The notes under the pieces: model-generated
The model's input: the letters and a program-made list of their open reading frames with translations, nothing else
What the model was told of the DNA's origin: nothing
Database searches by the model: none
Origin: Sphingobacteriales bacterium
Lineage (GTDB): Bacteria > Bacteroidota > Bacteroidia > Chitinophagales > Chitinophagaceae
Direction of reading: 5' to 3'
NCBI GenBank assembly: GCA_027484425.1
Contig: JAIXSZ010000063.1
Span: 108,789 to 172,788, forward strand
Length of the DNA stretch: 64,000 nucleotides
Position numbers and translations under genes: made by a program
Shown here: positions 40,505 through 50,694 of the stretch, piece by piece
How the letters are laid out: every line of letters starts with the position of its first letter
How positions within the stretch are numbered: position 1 is the first letter of the stretch

Positions 40505-43126
40505 TCATTGATCGTTGTTGTCTTGCTCTGGCATTACAAAAAATGACGCACAACGAACTGGATTAAGGAATCCGATAAAACGTGTACTGAATTTGATACT
40601 GCTTCGCAGTTTGCTAAGGAATGGCATTAAGAAATTGTTTGCCTTTTCTAGCTCGGTAGCTGTGAGAGGTTGATTGGCATATTTTTTCTTTAGGTAAATG
40701 TTCATGAAATTAGTAAGTGATGTGCCTAGTTGAGGGTCTACAATAGTGCGCGCATATTGCATAGGTGTAAGTGTGCCCCGCCATACACCACACATATGCA
40801 AGTAATAAGTAGCCGCTCTGAAAGCCCAATATGGTTTGCTACCTGCTGCTGTAGAATTGTTGTGTCGCAGTAGATAATAGCGTAACACAATACTAGGCAA
40901 CAATGCCAGCAAAAGAAGGATAGCAGCAATGGTAGTTGCGGTCGTCCATAGCACAGTGCTGAGAGGTATTGGTTTATCGATATCTGGGGTAGATGGTTTT
41001 TCTTTTGGGGCTGCTAAGTCTTTACGTTTTAGATAAAGCTCATCTGCAGGTATTGATGCTGGAAACTTTTTGGTTACAGTCTCAGCGGTTTCGCCAGGAG
41101 CTGCGACCAGCTTTTTCATTGTTTCTGAATAAGATACAACTGTACCATCATCACCCTTTTGTACAGCGGTTAGCGGTATGGCTATGCTATCGCGATAAAT
41201 GACCGCAACTTTCATATCCATAGTCAATGTTATGGGTTTAGCTGGTTTGTAGTCTTTGTCCTGAAACACAAACTGCTTTACAGCCATTTGCATAGCTTTT
41301 TTGAGAGTATCTACATCTACTATTACCCCTTCGGCCGCTAGCCAGGCTTTAGGTGGTTGCATAGGAGGAGTACCATCGGGCTGGGGCGTTGAGCGGTTTT
41401 CCTCGTCATTGCCTACAGTTGTGTCAAAATCTAGCCACCCATAACCCGGGAAATATACTTGTACCCAAGCGTGAGCCTGATTGGCGTAGTACCAGTACCA
41501 ACCTTTGTTTTTGTCGCTACGTTCTTCGGTAAGGAAACCGACTGCTATACGTGAGGGGATGCCTAGTGAGCGAAGCATAAATAGGGTGGCGCCGGCATAA
41601 TAAGCGCAGTATCCTTTGTGCGATTCGTTAAGGAAGTACATCAGTTTTGATGCATTAGGTAGGTCGGGTATGCCTGGGTTATCAGTGTATTGATAAAGGC
41701 GCTTTCCGTGTTCATCTTTCGATAGGAAATAGTTTCTAATCGCCAGCACTTTGTCTACTGGTGTGATGGCAGTATCGGTGATATTATGAGCAAGGTCGCG
41801 AATGGAGCCAAATTTTGAGTTGGCAGGCATGTAGGTGTAATACTTCATAAACTTTTGGTCCATGCCGTCATAACCTTTAACCTCTCGCAGCACTTCAAAG
41901 CGCATTTCCTGAAACTTGCGTACTTCTGGGTTGGTGGTGTTATATATAAAATAAGCACTATTTAGAGCCGAGACATAACTTTTTGCTCGAAATGCTGATT
42001 TAAATTGATCTCTAAAATCTTTTTCGATAGTAATAGGTTGTACGAAGTAACCCACATTGGGTGCCAAGTAGGTAGAAGCAGACAGTGATTTGCAATATAT
42101 CTCTACTTCTACTGTTTGCCTTAGTTTTTCGCCGAGGCTATTTTTTATAACTGAAGAGTCAGATTTTGTATTGAATAATGGGATTTTAGATGGGTCTGGT
42201 TCGAATAAGTCGTTATATGGAATAGTGGAATCTCTTTCAAATGTTTCGGTGAGCGTATCAAATTTTGTAAAATAGAAAGCTGTAAGATAAAGCGGATTAG
42301 GAATATCAGTATTTGGAAAGAAATTGTCGATATGAGCACAAAAAAGTAGTTCGTTGCTTCTGCCTAATGCACCACTTAGCTTAGAATAGTCTTTGAGGTC
42401 AAAAGAGTTGTCTTTATTTTTATTAAGCATACTGTTCTTTCCTTCTTTACCCTTGCCACCATAGTTATCAATAGTAGCTTTTATGTCTGCTCTGCGCCAG
42501 TAAATGATTGAACCCAACAATAAAATAGATAATAGAAGAAATAATGATAATCTCCTAATAAGAAACCACCAGAATTTAGCTGATTTGTCCTTGTAGTTAT
42601 AAATCTGCTCGGCAGTGAATATGAGATAAATGCTGTACAATAATGCCGGTGAAAAGGAAAGCAGTAAACCCCTTGCGGTGTCTACATTGCCTTTTGCTAT
42701 TACTATTACACAGCCGCTAAGTGTAGCCGCGGAAATGAGAACAGACCAATATCTCATGCGCAAAAAGCCCCATCCAGCCAACCATCCGCTTCCTACAAGA
42801 ATGGCAGCTACCTGAAACTGACGTGCAATAAAAAAAGCATCGAACTCACCGTTTTCGTATTGGTCGAGACCCTGATAGAGACCATACATGCCAGCTAATA
42901 AAAGAAGGAAAGTGGGTAAAAACCTGAATCTGAATGAATAGAAGACCATGGAAATACCCATACCAGCAGCAAAAAAAACGGACTGTAGTAGGGCTTGATT
43001 GCGAAGTATTGAGTAATATTCATTGACCCGAAGCAGCAAGAAAAAGCTAAGTATTGCTGTGGGCAATGCGAGAAAAATAAGTTTAGCCAGAAACTCATTG
43101 ACAGGTGCTGCACGCTCTATTCTCAT
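40505..43126 (-). CDS. transglutaminase-like membrane protein
   Basis: An 873-residue protein: several N-terminal helices (residues 15-215), an extracytoplasmic region with a transglutaminase-like domain, one helix near 720, and a cytosolic C-terminal DUF4129-like tail. The triad is placed at Cys507 (G-Y-C-A-Y-Y-A), His552 (Q-A-H-A-W-V-Q) and Asp566 (G-W-L-D-F-D). Bacterial homologues are probably proteases or cross-linking enzymes of unknown substrate; many sit beside MoxR ATPase genes, but none is next to this one. TACATTTA, one mismatch from the -7 consensus, lies 17 bases upstream. Confidence 0.85.
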   Translation of the reverse strand: MRIERAAPVNEFLAKLIFLALPTAILSFFLLLRVNEYYSILRNQALLQSVFFAAGMGISMVFYSFRFRFLPTFLLLLAGMYGLYQGLDQYENGEFDAFFIARQFQVAAILVGSGWLAGWGFLRMRYWSVLISAATLSGCVIVIAKGNVDTARGLLLSFSPALLYSIYLIFTAEQIYNYKDKSAKFWWFLIRRLSLFLLLSILLLGSIIYWRRADIKATIDNYGGKGKEGKNSMLNKNKDNSFDLKDYSKLSGALGRSNELLFCAHIDNFFPNTDIPNPLYLTAFYFTKFDTLTETFERDSTIPYNDLFEPDPSKIPLFNTKSDSSVIKNSLGEKLRQTVEVEIYCKSLSASTYLAPNVGYFVQPITIEKDFRDQFKSAFRAKSYVSALNSAYFIYNTTNPEVRKFQEMRFEVLREVKGYDGMDQKFMKYYTYMPANSKFGSIRDLAHNITDTAITPVDKVLAIRNYFLSKDEHGKRLYQYTDNPGIPDLPNASKLMYFLNESHKGYCAYYAGATLFMLRSLGIPSRIAVGFLTEERSDKNKGWYWYYANQAHAWVQVYFPGYGWLDFDTTVGNDEENRSTPQPDGTPPMQPPKAWLAAEGVIVDVDTLKKAMQMAVKQFVFQDKDYKPAKPITLTMDMKVAVIYRDSIAIPLTAVQKGDDGTVVSYSETMKKLVAAPGETAETVTKKFPASIPADELYLKRKDLAAPKEKPSTPDIDKPIPLSTVLWTTATTIAAILLLLALLPSIVLRYYLLRHNNSTAAGSKPYWAFRAATYYLHMCGVWRGTLTPMQYARTIVDPQLGTSLTNFMNIYLKKKYANQPLTATELEKANNFLMPFLSKLRSSIKFSTRFIGFLNPVRCASFFVMPEQDNNDQ

Positions 43127-43374
43127 AATTCATTTTCTGACATAAATGTAGGGTAAAAATTGTGAGGTGTATTGTTAAAATGCATTTTAGATAACGGGCA
43201 TGCCTTGGATTTCTGATTGTAAGGTATATGATGAATGTGTATTATATTATGCATGGTGTTTAATTTTTATAAAACACTGATTGTAGATACACAAAAGAAA
43301 TGGTTTCTAATTTTTGCAAGTAGTGTGTCGTATTGGGCTCAGAGCACTACTTTTATACTACATATTCCTTAATT

Positions 43375-46300
43375 GTGTTCAATAAGTTTTTTCTTTTTCT
43401 ACTACTCGCTGGTTTTTGCTTTGTGAAAATTGGTTTTTCACAAAGTATCCTTCGAATACAACATTTGAGTGTTAACGATGGCTTGTCTCAAAGTTCGGTT
43501 TACAGCATTATTCAGGATAGTTATGGCTTTATATGGTTGGCGACAGGCGACGGTCTCAATAGGTACGATGGTAGAGAATTTATCGTATATAAAAGCTCAC
43601 TGAAGACTACACAAAAGGGCAGTTTGAAAGATAGAAATATTAATTCATTAATATTTGAAGATAAATACAAAAACTTGTGGTTTGCGGCAGACCAAGGAGT
43701 ATACTGTATGAATCGTAAAACACGAAATTTCACATTAAGACTTAATAAGTATGATGCAAGATACGCTTCCGTATTGGCTGGTTCAGACAATTACAATTTG
43801 TGGGTTCTGGTTAATGGTAGTGGTGTACATGCCATAGGTATAACAGATACATCAAGAAAACTATATCCATTCAGTAGCGAAAATCATACAGAAGGAACGG
43901 TTATAGATATTATAAAAAATGCTGTTTTTGCTAATGATAGTATATGGTTTGCTACCTCAAAAGGGGTTTACTTTTTCAACAAGAGTTACCAACACGAAAA
44001 ACGGGTATTGGTGCAGAATGGTATCAACAAACTTCATAGACTTAGCAATGGTAAATTGCTATTATCATTGACTGACACTCTAATCATATATAATACTGCA
44101 ACGTTGCAATGTGAATACCTACCGGTGCCATTAGCTGCAAAGAAAGGCATAATATGGAACTCGATTGTGGAGGATACATTGAGTGGAAATGTATATTGCT
44201 CTGAAATAAATGGTGGTAGAATTCTGAAATTGAATCTTACGACTAAGGACTACCAGTTATTGTTTTTTCAAGATAATGCTATCAATAATTTGTACATAGA
44301 TCGGTCTAGAAATTTGTGGGTGGGTACGGAGGGAGCGGGTGCTTTTAAACTGGATTTAAAGCCTCCAAAGTTTAATTGTTTTGCTCCAGCTACGCCAAAA
44401 AATGCAGGATATATGGTGAAGTCAATTTACCAGACGATAAAAGGGGATATTTGGATGGGCGTTTACGGCAAAGGTCTCATGGTGTACAGCCCAAGTACTA
44501 TGAAAGAAAGGTCAGTGTATCTTCCCATAAAAAAAGATGCTGTTCAGTTCTCGAATATTATAAAAGATTCAACAGGTAACATTATTGTAGCAGCTAATAA
44601 CCATATTTTTTGGTTGAATGAAGAAAGCAATGCAATTATTTCTGATTTAGAAATCAGTTCATATAAATATGCTACTGATAAAAAGCCGACGATCAACGTC
44701 ATAAGTGAGTGGAGAAAAAAACAGTATTTGTTGGGTACGAACATGGGGATTTATAATGTAGATTGTAGATATGGTAAACCGTTATGCTATGTAAGTATGC
44801 CCCTGTTTCATGATAGTTTGGCTAATGGATGGATTTACAATTTCTATAGAACAACGGACGGAAGTATTTACATAGGCAAACGAAATGGTTTCGCTAAAAT
44901 GAAATTGGGAATTGACACTAACCACCAGGTTTCGGATCATGGATTGAGTAATTTGCCAGTGCGACATTTTTATAAAAGCAGTAATTCATCGATTCTATGG
45001 CTGGCAACCGAACAGGGATTAGTAGCATATGAAGAAGGAACTGGTAAATACAAAGTATATGATGAAGAGTCGGGTATTGCCAATAGTTATATTTATTCTA
45101 TACTTCCTCAAAATGATAGCATTCTTTGGCTGAGTACCAATAAGGGTATCGCCAAAGCGGCTGTGAAATATGGAGCTTTAGAGAATATTAAAGTCACATT
45201 TACAAATTACACATCAGAGGATGGGTTGCAATCAAACGAATTTAATACAGGTGCGTATTACCAACACCAAGATGGTACTATGATATTTGGGGGTATATCT
45301 GGCACAAACTGGTTTCGACCCACAGACCTTGTTAACAATCCGTACAAAGCAATACCATCAGTAACTGGTATATATATCAACGATACTTTAATGACGTGCG
45401 ACTCAGCAATGTATGTAGATAAGCTAGTGTTGCCCTACAACAGAAATACTTTGGGTTTCACTTTAAGGGCTTTGGAGTACACTACACCACTCAAAAATAA
45501 GTTTGCTTACAAGATGAGGGGTATGGATAAGGACTGGGTGATTACTACTAATGATAGGGTACGATACTCCAATCTGGAACCGGGAACTTATATTTTTTTG
45601 TTGAAAGTAAGTAATAATGAAGGGTTGTGGAATAAAGAGCCGTTGAAAATAGTTGTTGAAATTCAACCTCCTTTTTGGCTAACTTGGTGGTTTAGACTAG
45701 CAATGTTGTCGATACTGTTGACTACAGTACTAGTTGTAGTTAGATATTATACATACTTAAAAGTAAAGGCTAAAACCCTTGAGCTGGAGCGACAACATGC
45801 GTTAAACACGGAGCGTATGCGGATATCAAAAGATGTACATGATGATATTGGATCTGGGTTGTCTAAAATTGCATTGTTGTCTGCACTTGCCAACAGAAAA
45901 CTAAAAGAAAATGAACTACAATCAAGAGATATTGATAATATATCTATAATATCAAAACAATTGGTAGATAATATGCACGATTTGGTATGGGTGCTCAATC
46001 CTGAAAACACCAAGCTAGATAATCTGGTTTCGAGGATAAGGGAATATTGTGCCGACTATCTGGATGTATCTGATGTTCCTTATACTCTTAGCTTTCCAGA
46101 TTCTGTTCCGTCTTTTTCTATCCACGGAGTGGTGCAAAGAAATGTTTTCTTTACTGTTAAAGAAGCATTAAACAATTGTATGAAATATTCTAAAGCTACA
46201 TATATCAACATTTCTCTTAGTTTGCAAAATGATTTTTTAGAAGTAAATGTAAAAGATGATGGAATAGGTTTTGCCGCAAATGAGGCTCAAGGTAATGGAC

Positions 46301-46437
46301 TAAGGAATATGAAAAACAGAATAGAACAAATAAAAGGAAGATTTATTGTTCAATCATCAATAGGCTCTGGTACTACCATTACCTTCATCATTCCTTTCGG
46401 TGATTTAAGTAACGAAAACATTGAAAACTGCAATTAG
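43375..46437 (+). CDS. sensor histidine kinase with two-component regulator propeller
   Basis: A large one-pass sensor of about 1020 residues. A signal peptide (to F-S-Q-S) is followed by propeller repeats (L-S-V-N-D-G-L-S-Q-S-S-V-Y-S-I-I-Q-D, L-W-V-G-T-E-G-A-G), a Y-Y-Y domain (near residues 690-760), one membrane segment (about 770-790), then a HisKA_3 dimerisation domain with phospho-acceptor His822 (S-K-D-V-H-D-D-I-G-S-G-L) and a HATPase domain (N-C-M-K-Y-S-K-A, G-N-G-L-R-N-M-K-N-R). The frame is open to a TTG at 43333; the GTG at 43375 gives a proper signal peptide. It pairs with the NarL-type regulator 107 bases downstream. Confidence 0.87.
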   Translation: MFNKFFLFLLLAGFCFVKIGFSQSILRIQHLSVNDGLSQSSVYSIIQDSYGFIWLATGDGLNRYDGREFIVYKSSLKTTQKGSLKDRNINSLIFEDKYKNLWFAADQGVYCMNRKTRNFTLRLNKYDARYASVLAGSDNYNLWVLVNGSGVHAIGITDTSRKLYPFSSENHTEGTVIDIIKNAVFANDSIWFATSKGVYFFNKSYQHEKRVLVQNGINKLHRLSNGKLLLSLTDTLIIYNTATLQCEYLPVPLAAKKGIIWNSIVEDTLSGNVYCSEINGGRILKLNLTTKDYQLLFFQDNAINNLYIDRSRNLWVGTEGAGAFKLDLKPPKFNCFAPATPKNAGYMVKSIYQTIKGDIWMGVYGKGLMVYSPSTMKERSVYLPIKKDAVQFSNIIKDSTGNIIVAANNHIFWLNEESNAIISDLEISSYKYATDKKPTINVISEWRKKQYLLGTNMGIYNVDCRYGKPLCYVSMPLFHDSLANGWIYNFYRTTDGSIYIGKRNGFAKMKLGIDTNHQVSDHGLSNLPVRHFYKSSNSSILWLATEQGLVAYEEGTGKYKVYDEESGIANSYIYSILPQNDSILWLSTNKGIAKAAVKYGALENIKVTFTNYTSEDGLQSNEFNTGAYYQHQDGTMIFGGISGTNWFRPTDLVNNPYKAIPSVTGIYINDTLMTCDSAMYVDKLVLPYNRNTLGFTLRALEYTTPLKNKFAYKMRGMDKDWVITTNDRVRYSNLEPGTYIFLLKVSNNEGLWNKEPLKIVVEIQPPFWLTWWFRLAMLSILLTTVLVVVRYYTYLKVKAKTLELERQHALNTERMRISKDVHDDIGSGLSKIALLSALANRKLKENELQSRDIDNISIISKQLVDNMHDLVWVLNPENTKLDNLVSRIREYCADYLDVSDVPYTLSFPDSVPSFSIHGVVQRNVFFTVKEALNNCMKYSKATYINISLSLQNDFLEVNVKDDGIGFAANEAQGNGLRNMKNRIEQIKGRFIVQSSIGSGTTITFIIPFGDLSNENIENCN

Positions 46438-46544
46438 TATTGTTCCCTTTAATTTTGGAGCTTACTTTTTTCTAAAATACTACTTAAGTATTATTGCAAG
46501 TAGTGGAGTGCGTGTGTAATTTTACCATTAAACTTTAAAAGTAA

Positions 46545-47186
46545 ATGAGTGTAATCAGGGTAGCAATTGTTGAAGATCAATTGCAAACTCGTAATATGTT
46601 GGTTTCACTAGTCAGTGACAGCATCCACTTTGATTGTATAGCAGCTTATGGGCATAGTGCCGAAGCTATTCATCAAATTCCCTTGTTAGAAGTGGATGTA
46701 GTGCTCATGGATATACATATGGCTGGTGAGTTGAGCGGCATAGAATGTGTAAAGACCTTAAAAAAAGTGTGTCCAGATCTGCCATTTGTTATGTGTACTT
46801 CCTTTGAGGATACAGAAAATATTTTTAACGCACTAAAGGCTGGTGCTGTGGGTTATATAACCAAATCTACTCCTCCGAATAAAATATTAGAAGCTATTGT
46901 GGATGCAAAGAATGGCGGCGCTCCTATGAATAGCCAAATAGCCCGAAAAGTTATTAATCATTTTTTTGTTGCTCAGCAGGTATCTGAAAACACGGAACTG
47001 AATAAACTGTCGGTAAGGGAGCAGGAAATACTTAAATTGTTATCGAAAGGGTATAGGTATAAAGAAATTGCCGCAAAGCTGTTTGTAAGTATAGAAACTG
47101 TGCGTAAGCACATTCATAATATATATGAGAAATTGCAGGTAAGTTCTAGGACAGAAGCAATAAACAAAGTATTCTCTGCAAATTGA
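46545..47186 (+). CDS. NarL/LuxR-type response regulator
   Basis: A 213-residue regulator with a receiver domain (E-D-Q near residue 10; phospho-acceptor Asp56 in V-L-M-D-I-H-M; Lys near 106 in I-T-K-S) and a LuxR-type helix-turn-helix at the C-terminus (L-S-V-R-E-Q-E-I-L-K-L-L-S-K-G, V-S-I-E-T-V-R-K-H-I-H-N-I-Y-E-K-L). HisKA_3 kinases normally signal to this class, so the upstream sensor is the likely partner. The target genes cannot be told. Confidence 0.92.
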   Translation: MSVIRVAIVEDQLQTRNMLVSLVSDSIHFDCIAAYGHSAEAIHQIPLLEVDVVLMDIHMAGELSGIECVKTLKKVCPDLPFVMCTSFEDTENIFNALKAGAVGYITKSTPPNKILEAIVDAKNGGAPMNSQIARKVINHFFVAQQVSENTELNKLSVREQEILKLLSKGYRYKEIAAKLFVSIETVRKHIHNIYEKLQVSSRTEAINKVFSAN

Positions 47187-47209
47187 GTAGTTGACTGCAG
47201 GGACATGTC

Positions 47210-48406
47210 TTATACCAACAAGCTTACTATCCAGTAACATAAAGCTGCCAACGCAGCACTAACAGGTATAGTAAGTATCCATGCCCACAACAGATTGATA
47301 GTAACACCCCATCGCACTGCAGAAAGGCGTTTGGTAGCACCTACACCTATTATGGAGCCTGTGATCGTGTGTGTAGTACTAACGGGTATTTTAAGGTTTT
47401 CTGTAAGAAATAGGGTTACGGCACCAGCAGTTTCGGCAGCTACGCCCTCAAAAGGGGTAACTTTCGTAATACGGGTACCCATAGTTTTTATGATTTTCCA
47501 TCCTCCACTCATTGTACCCATGGATATAGCTGTGTAGCATGCCAACGGCACCCAATAAGGCATAGGGTCACCAGCAGATATTCTATGGTCACAAATGAGA
47601 GCAGCCATTATTATACCCATTACTTTTTGGGCATCGTTTCCTCCATGACCTACACTAAATATAGCTGAAGAAACTAACTGAAATCTCTTAAGGTATAGGG
47701 TAGCACTAGCAGTATTAAGCGAGCCAAGTACCATAGTGAATGTACTCATGGCTAATAATATTACACCCATTAGCAGCCATTTCAGGTTTTTACTTTCTAG
47801 CAAAACATTAGCTAAGTAGGATTCGTGGTAGTTTTTGAGTTTGGACGGATCTAGTTCTATATATTGCATTAGAAAAAAACCTACAATTAGCATTACTGAT
47901 AGCGAAACCAACTTAGGCAACCAACCTTTGCGAAAGGAATAAATAAACCACAAGGAGATAATAAATGCCATTATCATACCAATAAGTGGTGCAAGAACTA
48001 TAAAGCTAACAGTTTTTAGAATCGGTTCGGAGTTGATAGCCCCAAAGCCGTTATGTGCAATAGCAGCACCAGCAAAACCGCCTATAAGCGTATGAGACGA
48101 GCTAGATGGAATGCCAAGCCACCAAGTAAGTAAATTCCATGCGATAGCAGCAATAAGACCAGACAATATAACAACCAATGTAACTGAGTCTGTATGTACG
48201 GTTTTAGCTACAGTATCTGCTACACCATGATCTTTGAATATAAAAAAAGCTACAAAATTGAAAAAGGCAGCCCATACTACTGCTTGAAACGGGCTCAAAA
48301 CCTTGGTAGATACAACAGTAGCTATAGAATTCGCTGCATCATGAAAACCATTGATATAGTCGAAAAGTAAAGCAAGAAATAAAACTACTACTAGCATTAA
48401 AGACAT
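47210..48406 (-). CDS. inorganic phosphate transporter, PiT family
   Basis: A polytopic inner-membrane symporter taking up phosphate, probably as a metal-phosphate complex with protons. The N-terminal signature F-D-Y-I-N-G-F-H-D-A-A-N-S-I-A-T and the mirrored motif G-H-G-G-N-D-A-Q-K-V-M-G in the second half define PiT, with about ten helices and 398 residues. The frame is open to 48463, overlapping the PhoU-like gene; the ATG at 48406 gives a start like that of homologues and leaves a 13-base gap. It is in an operon with the upstream PhoU-like gene. Confidence 0.9.
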   Translation of the reverse strand: MSLMLVVVLFLALLFDYINGFHDAANSIATVVSTKVLSPFQAVVWAAFFNFVAFFIFKDHGVADTVAKTVHTDSVTLVVILSGLIAAIAWNLLTWWLGIPSSSSHTLIGGFAGAAIAHNGFGAINSEPILKTVSFIVLAPLIGMIMAFIISLWFIYSFRKGWLPKLVSLSVMLIVGFFLMQYIELDPSKLKNYHESYLANVLLESKNLKWLLMGVILLAMSTFTMVLGSLNTASATLYLKRFQLVSSAIFSVGHGGNDAQKVMGIIMAALICDHRISAGDPMPYWVPLACYTAISMGTMSGGWKIIKTMGTRITKVTPFEGVAAETAGAVTLFLTENLKIPVSTTHTITGSIIGVGATKRLSAVRWGVTINLLWAWILTIPVSAALAALCYWIVSLLV

Positions 48407-48419
48407 AAAAGGCAATTGG

Positions 48420-49067
48420 TTAAGCGTACTTAATGATGATAGACTCAACAACATTTGCTGCATCTTCGCACTTATCAGTAACTACTTCCAGCATCTGAAA
48501 TATATCTTTTTGCTTAATCAGTTCTACTGCGCTTATGTTTGATGAAAATAAAGTTAGCATTGCACTATCAAGTAAGTTGTCAGCATCATTCTCCAAGCTA
48601 TTCACTATAACACAAGAAGAAGTGATATCACGAAGATTCTTCATGCCTCTGAGGCCGTAAATACTTGTATTGATGGCCTTGATTGATTTGCAAATAATTT
48701 CAGCAAATGCTTGTATGGTGTTGTTTTTATCGTCTATCTGATAGTTCACAATACGTTTAGCAGCACCCCAAATGTAATCAGCGATGTCATCAAGCGAAGT
48801 TGCCAAGTAGTGTATGTCTTCACGATCGAGGGGGGTAATGAAGTTACTACCTAACTCAATAAATATTTGATGAGTAGTTTCGTCATTTTTATGCTCCATT
48901 TCTTCGAGCTTCCTCAGCATTTCATCTCTTTTATTCAAATCTTTTTCATTCATTGCATTTTTGAAGATTTCACCCATTTGTACAAGGGTAGTTGCGACCT
49001 CTTCAAACAACGTGTAAAAAACTCGATCTTTAGGCAAGAAAAACTTTAAAATAGAATCGAATGACAT
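48420..49067 (-). CDS. DUF47 / PhoU-like Pit accessory protein
   Basis: A 215-residue, nearly all-helical protein of the DUF47 family related to PhoU. Repeated E/D-x-x-x-D segments (H-K-N-D-E-T-T-H, L-A-T-S-L-D-D-I-A-D, N-S-L-E-N-D-A-D) are the metal-binding helices of that fold. Genes of this family precede pit in many bacteria and tune its activity. The ATG at 49067 is chosen over 49094 because the TAGCTTTG element overlaps the longer version's start. Confidence 0.88.
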   Translation of the reverse strand: MSFDSILKFFLPKDRVFYTLFEEVATTLVQMGEIFKNAMNEKDLNKRDEMLRKLEEMEHKNDETTHQIFIELGSNFITPLDREDIHYLATSLDDIADYIWGAAKRIVNYQIDDKNNTIQAFAEIICKSIKAINTSIYGLRGMKNLRDITSSCVIVNSLENDADNLLDSAMLTLFSSNISAVELIKQKDIFQMLEVVTDKCEDAANVVESIIIKYA

Positions 49068-49091
49068 GAAATGCGTTTTATTTAATGACTG

Positions 49092-49099
49092 CAAAGCTA
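49092..49099 (-). promoter_or_regulatory. -7 promoter element (TAGCTTTG) of the PhoU-like/pit operon
   Basis: Exact TAnnTTTG match on the minus strand, 24 bases before the ATG at 49067. Confidence 0.6.
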
Positions 49100-49278
49100 T
49101 CTGCTAAAAAGCGACATTAAAAATCGCCCTTTGATACTTAATGATTACTTAACATTGCTTCCAAGGTAATTAAGTTGACTTGTTAAGTAGCTGTTTTTCT
49201 GTTATTTATATATTTTATATTTATAAATGTAATTTGTGCCTGAACATCTGTCATCCAAAATAACAAAAATCATCGGAA

Positions 49279-49683
49279 ATGTTATCATTTAAGAGCGTGA
49301 AATTGATAGATATCTCTGCACAACTTGGTGCAATAACTATTTCGCTGTGTTATATTCTCATAAACAGGTATACAACAAATCATCTGGCAACTCGTCATAT
49401 AATGATCATTTACCTTTCTTTAGGGGCCGTTCAGCTTTTTAGTACGTTGATTCATAGGTTGAAGTATGGCAATAAAAGCCGCATAAGTGGTAGAGGATGG
49501 TATGAGGCCATGATCTTACTTTTATTAGGTATGGGTTTGGTGTCTGCATATATTGATTTTTATTTTTTGGTGTTTTATTTGTTGTTATATATTGGTCCGT
49601 TTTTGGGTGTGTGGTATATGGGCATTACCTTGTGTGAGTATGTTCTAGTGCACAGTTTAGCAGATGAAAAGAAAAGTGAGTGA
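49279..49683 (+). CDS. hypothetical four-helix membrane protein
   Basis: I do not recognise this 134-residue protein. It has four hydrophobic helices (about residues 12-30, 40-58, 74-95 and 97-118), an N-terminal K-L-I-D-I-S-A-Q-L-G stretch and a basic tail. Its TGA overlaps the GTG that could start the shikimate kinase gene (four-base overlap), so it is probably the first gene of the aroK-DUF423-lpxK group. Confidence 0.6.
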   Translation: MLSFKSVKLIDISAQLGAITISLCYILINRYTTNHLATRHIMIIYLSLGAVQLFSTLIHRLKYGNKSRISGRGWYEAMILLLLGMGLVSAYIDFYFLVFYLLLYIGPFLGVWYMGITLCEYVLVHSLADEKKSE

Positions 49684-49697
49684 GTAAATTTATATCC

Positions 49698-50231
49698 ATG
49701 AAACAGATAGTTTTTAAGAAAGGCAATAAACTAATATTCCTTATAGGTATGCCAGGGGTAGGCAAAAGTTACTGGGGTGGCAATCTGGCACACCACTTAA
49801 AGGTGCCATTTGCCGACCTTGATGCGGTGATAAAAACAGAGCAGCGCAAAACTATAGGGGAAATTTTTAAAGAAGTGGGGGAGGATGGGTTTAGGAAAAT
49901 AGAACATGCAACACTATTATACACGATAGACTCTTTGCCCAATGGTGGTATCATATCGTGTGGTGGTGGTACTCCATGTTTTTACGACAATATGCAGATA
50001 ATGAAAGCAGCAGGGGTAGTATTTTATCTGGCAGCCGATGCGCAATACCTGAGCAGAAACCTGGAGCGCAGCGCTGATTACAGACCGTTGATTTACAAAG
50101 AGAATGCACTACAACAACAATTGGGAGATTTGCTCAATACCAGAGAGTCGTTTTACAAGCAGGCACACCATATTTTACTCGCTAAAGACATTTCGCTTGC
50201 TAACTTTGACAAAATTCTGAATGATGAATAA
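49698..50231 (+). CDS. aroK: shikimate kinase
   Basis: Phosphorylates shikimate in the aromatic amino acid pathway. The P-loop G-M-P-G-V-G-K-S spans residues 17-24. The shikimate-binding D-L-D near residue 38, the E-x-x-F-R-K-I-E segment, and G-G-G near 85 follow, with R in the lid (S-A-D-Y-R-P-L). At 177 residues it is of normal length. An in-frame GTG at 49680 overlaps the preceding stop and may be used instead. It overlaps the DUF423 gene by 11 bases. Confidence 0.9.
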   Translation: MKQIVFKKGNKLIFLIGMPGVGKSYWGGNLAHHLKVPFADLDAVIKTEQRKTIGEIFKEVGEDGFRKIEHATLLYTIDSLPNGGIISCGGGTPCFYDNMQIMKAAGVVFYLAADAQYLSRNLERSADYRPLIYKENALQQQLGDLLNTRESFYKQAHHILLAKDISLANFDKILNDE

Positions 50232-50622
50232 GCAGGCTATTATATTCGGAGCAAGTTTTGCTGCTATTGCTGTTATATTAGGCGCTTTTGGGGCTCATGC
50301 ACTCAAAGCAGTAATGACTGCTGATAAACTATTGGTTTTCGAAACAGGAGTGCGGTATCATTTTTATCACAGTTTTGCATTGATACTTACTGGCATCCTT
50401 TTTCAGGCATTTCCTTCTAAACAATTAAAACTGGCTGTTAGTTTTTTTATTACTGGCATATTATTATTCAGTGGGTCGCTTTATGCTATTGCTTTGCTCA
50501 GTATAAATGGAGGTTCTATTGGCTCGCTAGGCATCCTCACACCTATAGGAGGTGTTTTCTTTATACTGGGTTGGGCAATGTTGGTGGTAGGTGTAGCTAC
50601 TCATAAGCCAATGAAGGGTTAA
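50221..50622 (+). CDS. DUF423 family membrane protein
   Basis: A 133-residue inner-membrane protein with four helices, of the DUF423/YgdD family, with unknown function. The signature G-A-F-G-A-H-A-L-K occurs near residue 20 and Y-H-F-Y-H-S-F-A-L near 47; the third helix contains F-S-G-S-L-Y-A-I-A. It overlaps the end of aroK by 11 bases, so it is translated from the same mRNA. Two adjacent ATGs (50221 and 50224) could start it. Confidence 0.88.
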   Translation: MMNKQAIIFGASFAAIAVILGAFGAHALKAVMTADKLLVFETGVRYHFYHSFALILTGILFQAFPSKQLKLAVSFFITGILLFSGSLYAIALLSINGGSIGSLGILTPIGGVFFILGWAMLVVGVATHKPMKG

Positions 50623-50694
50623 ATCTTGTTTTTATCACTTTTGCGAATGTAGCTATATAGCTGCTTCATGATTTTTGTCGTTATTTGCACCGGT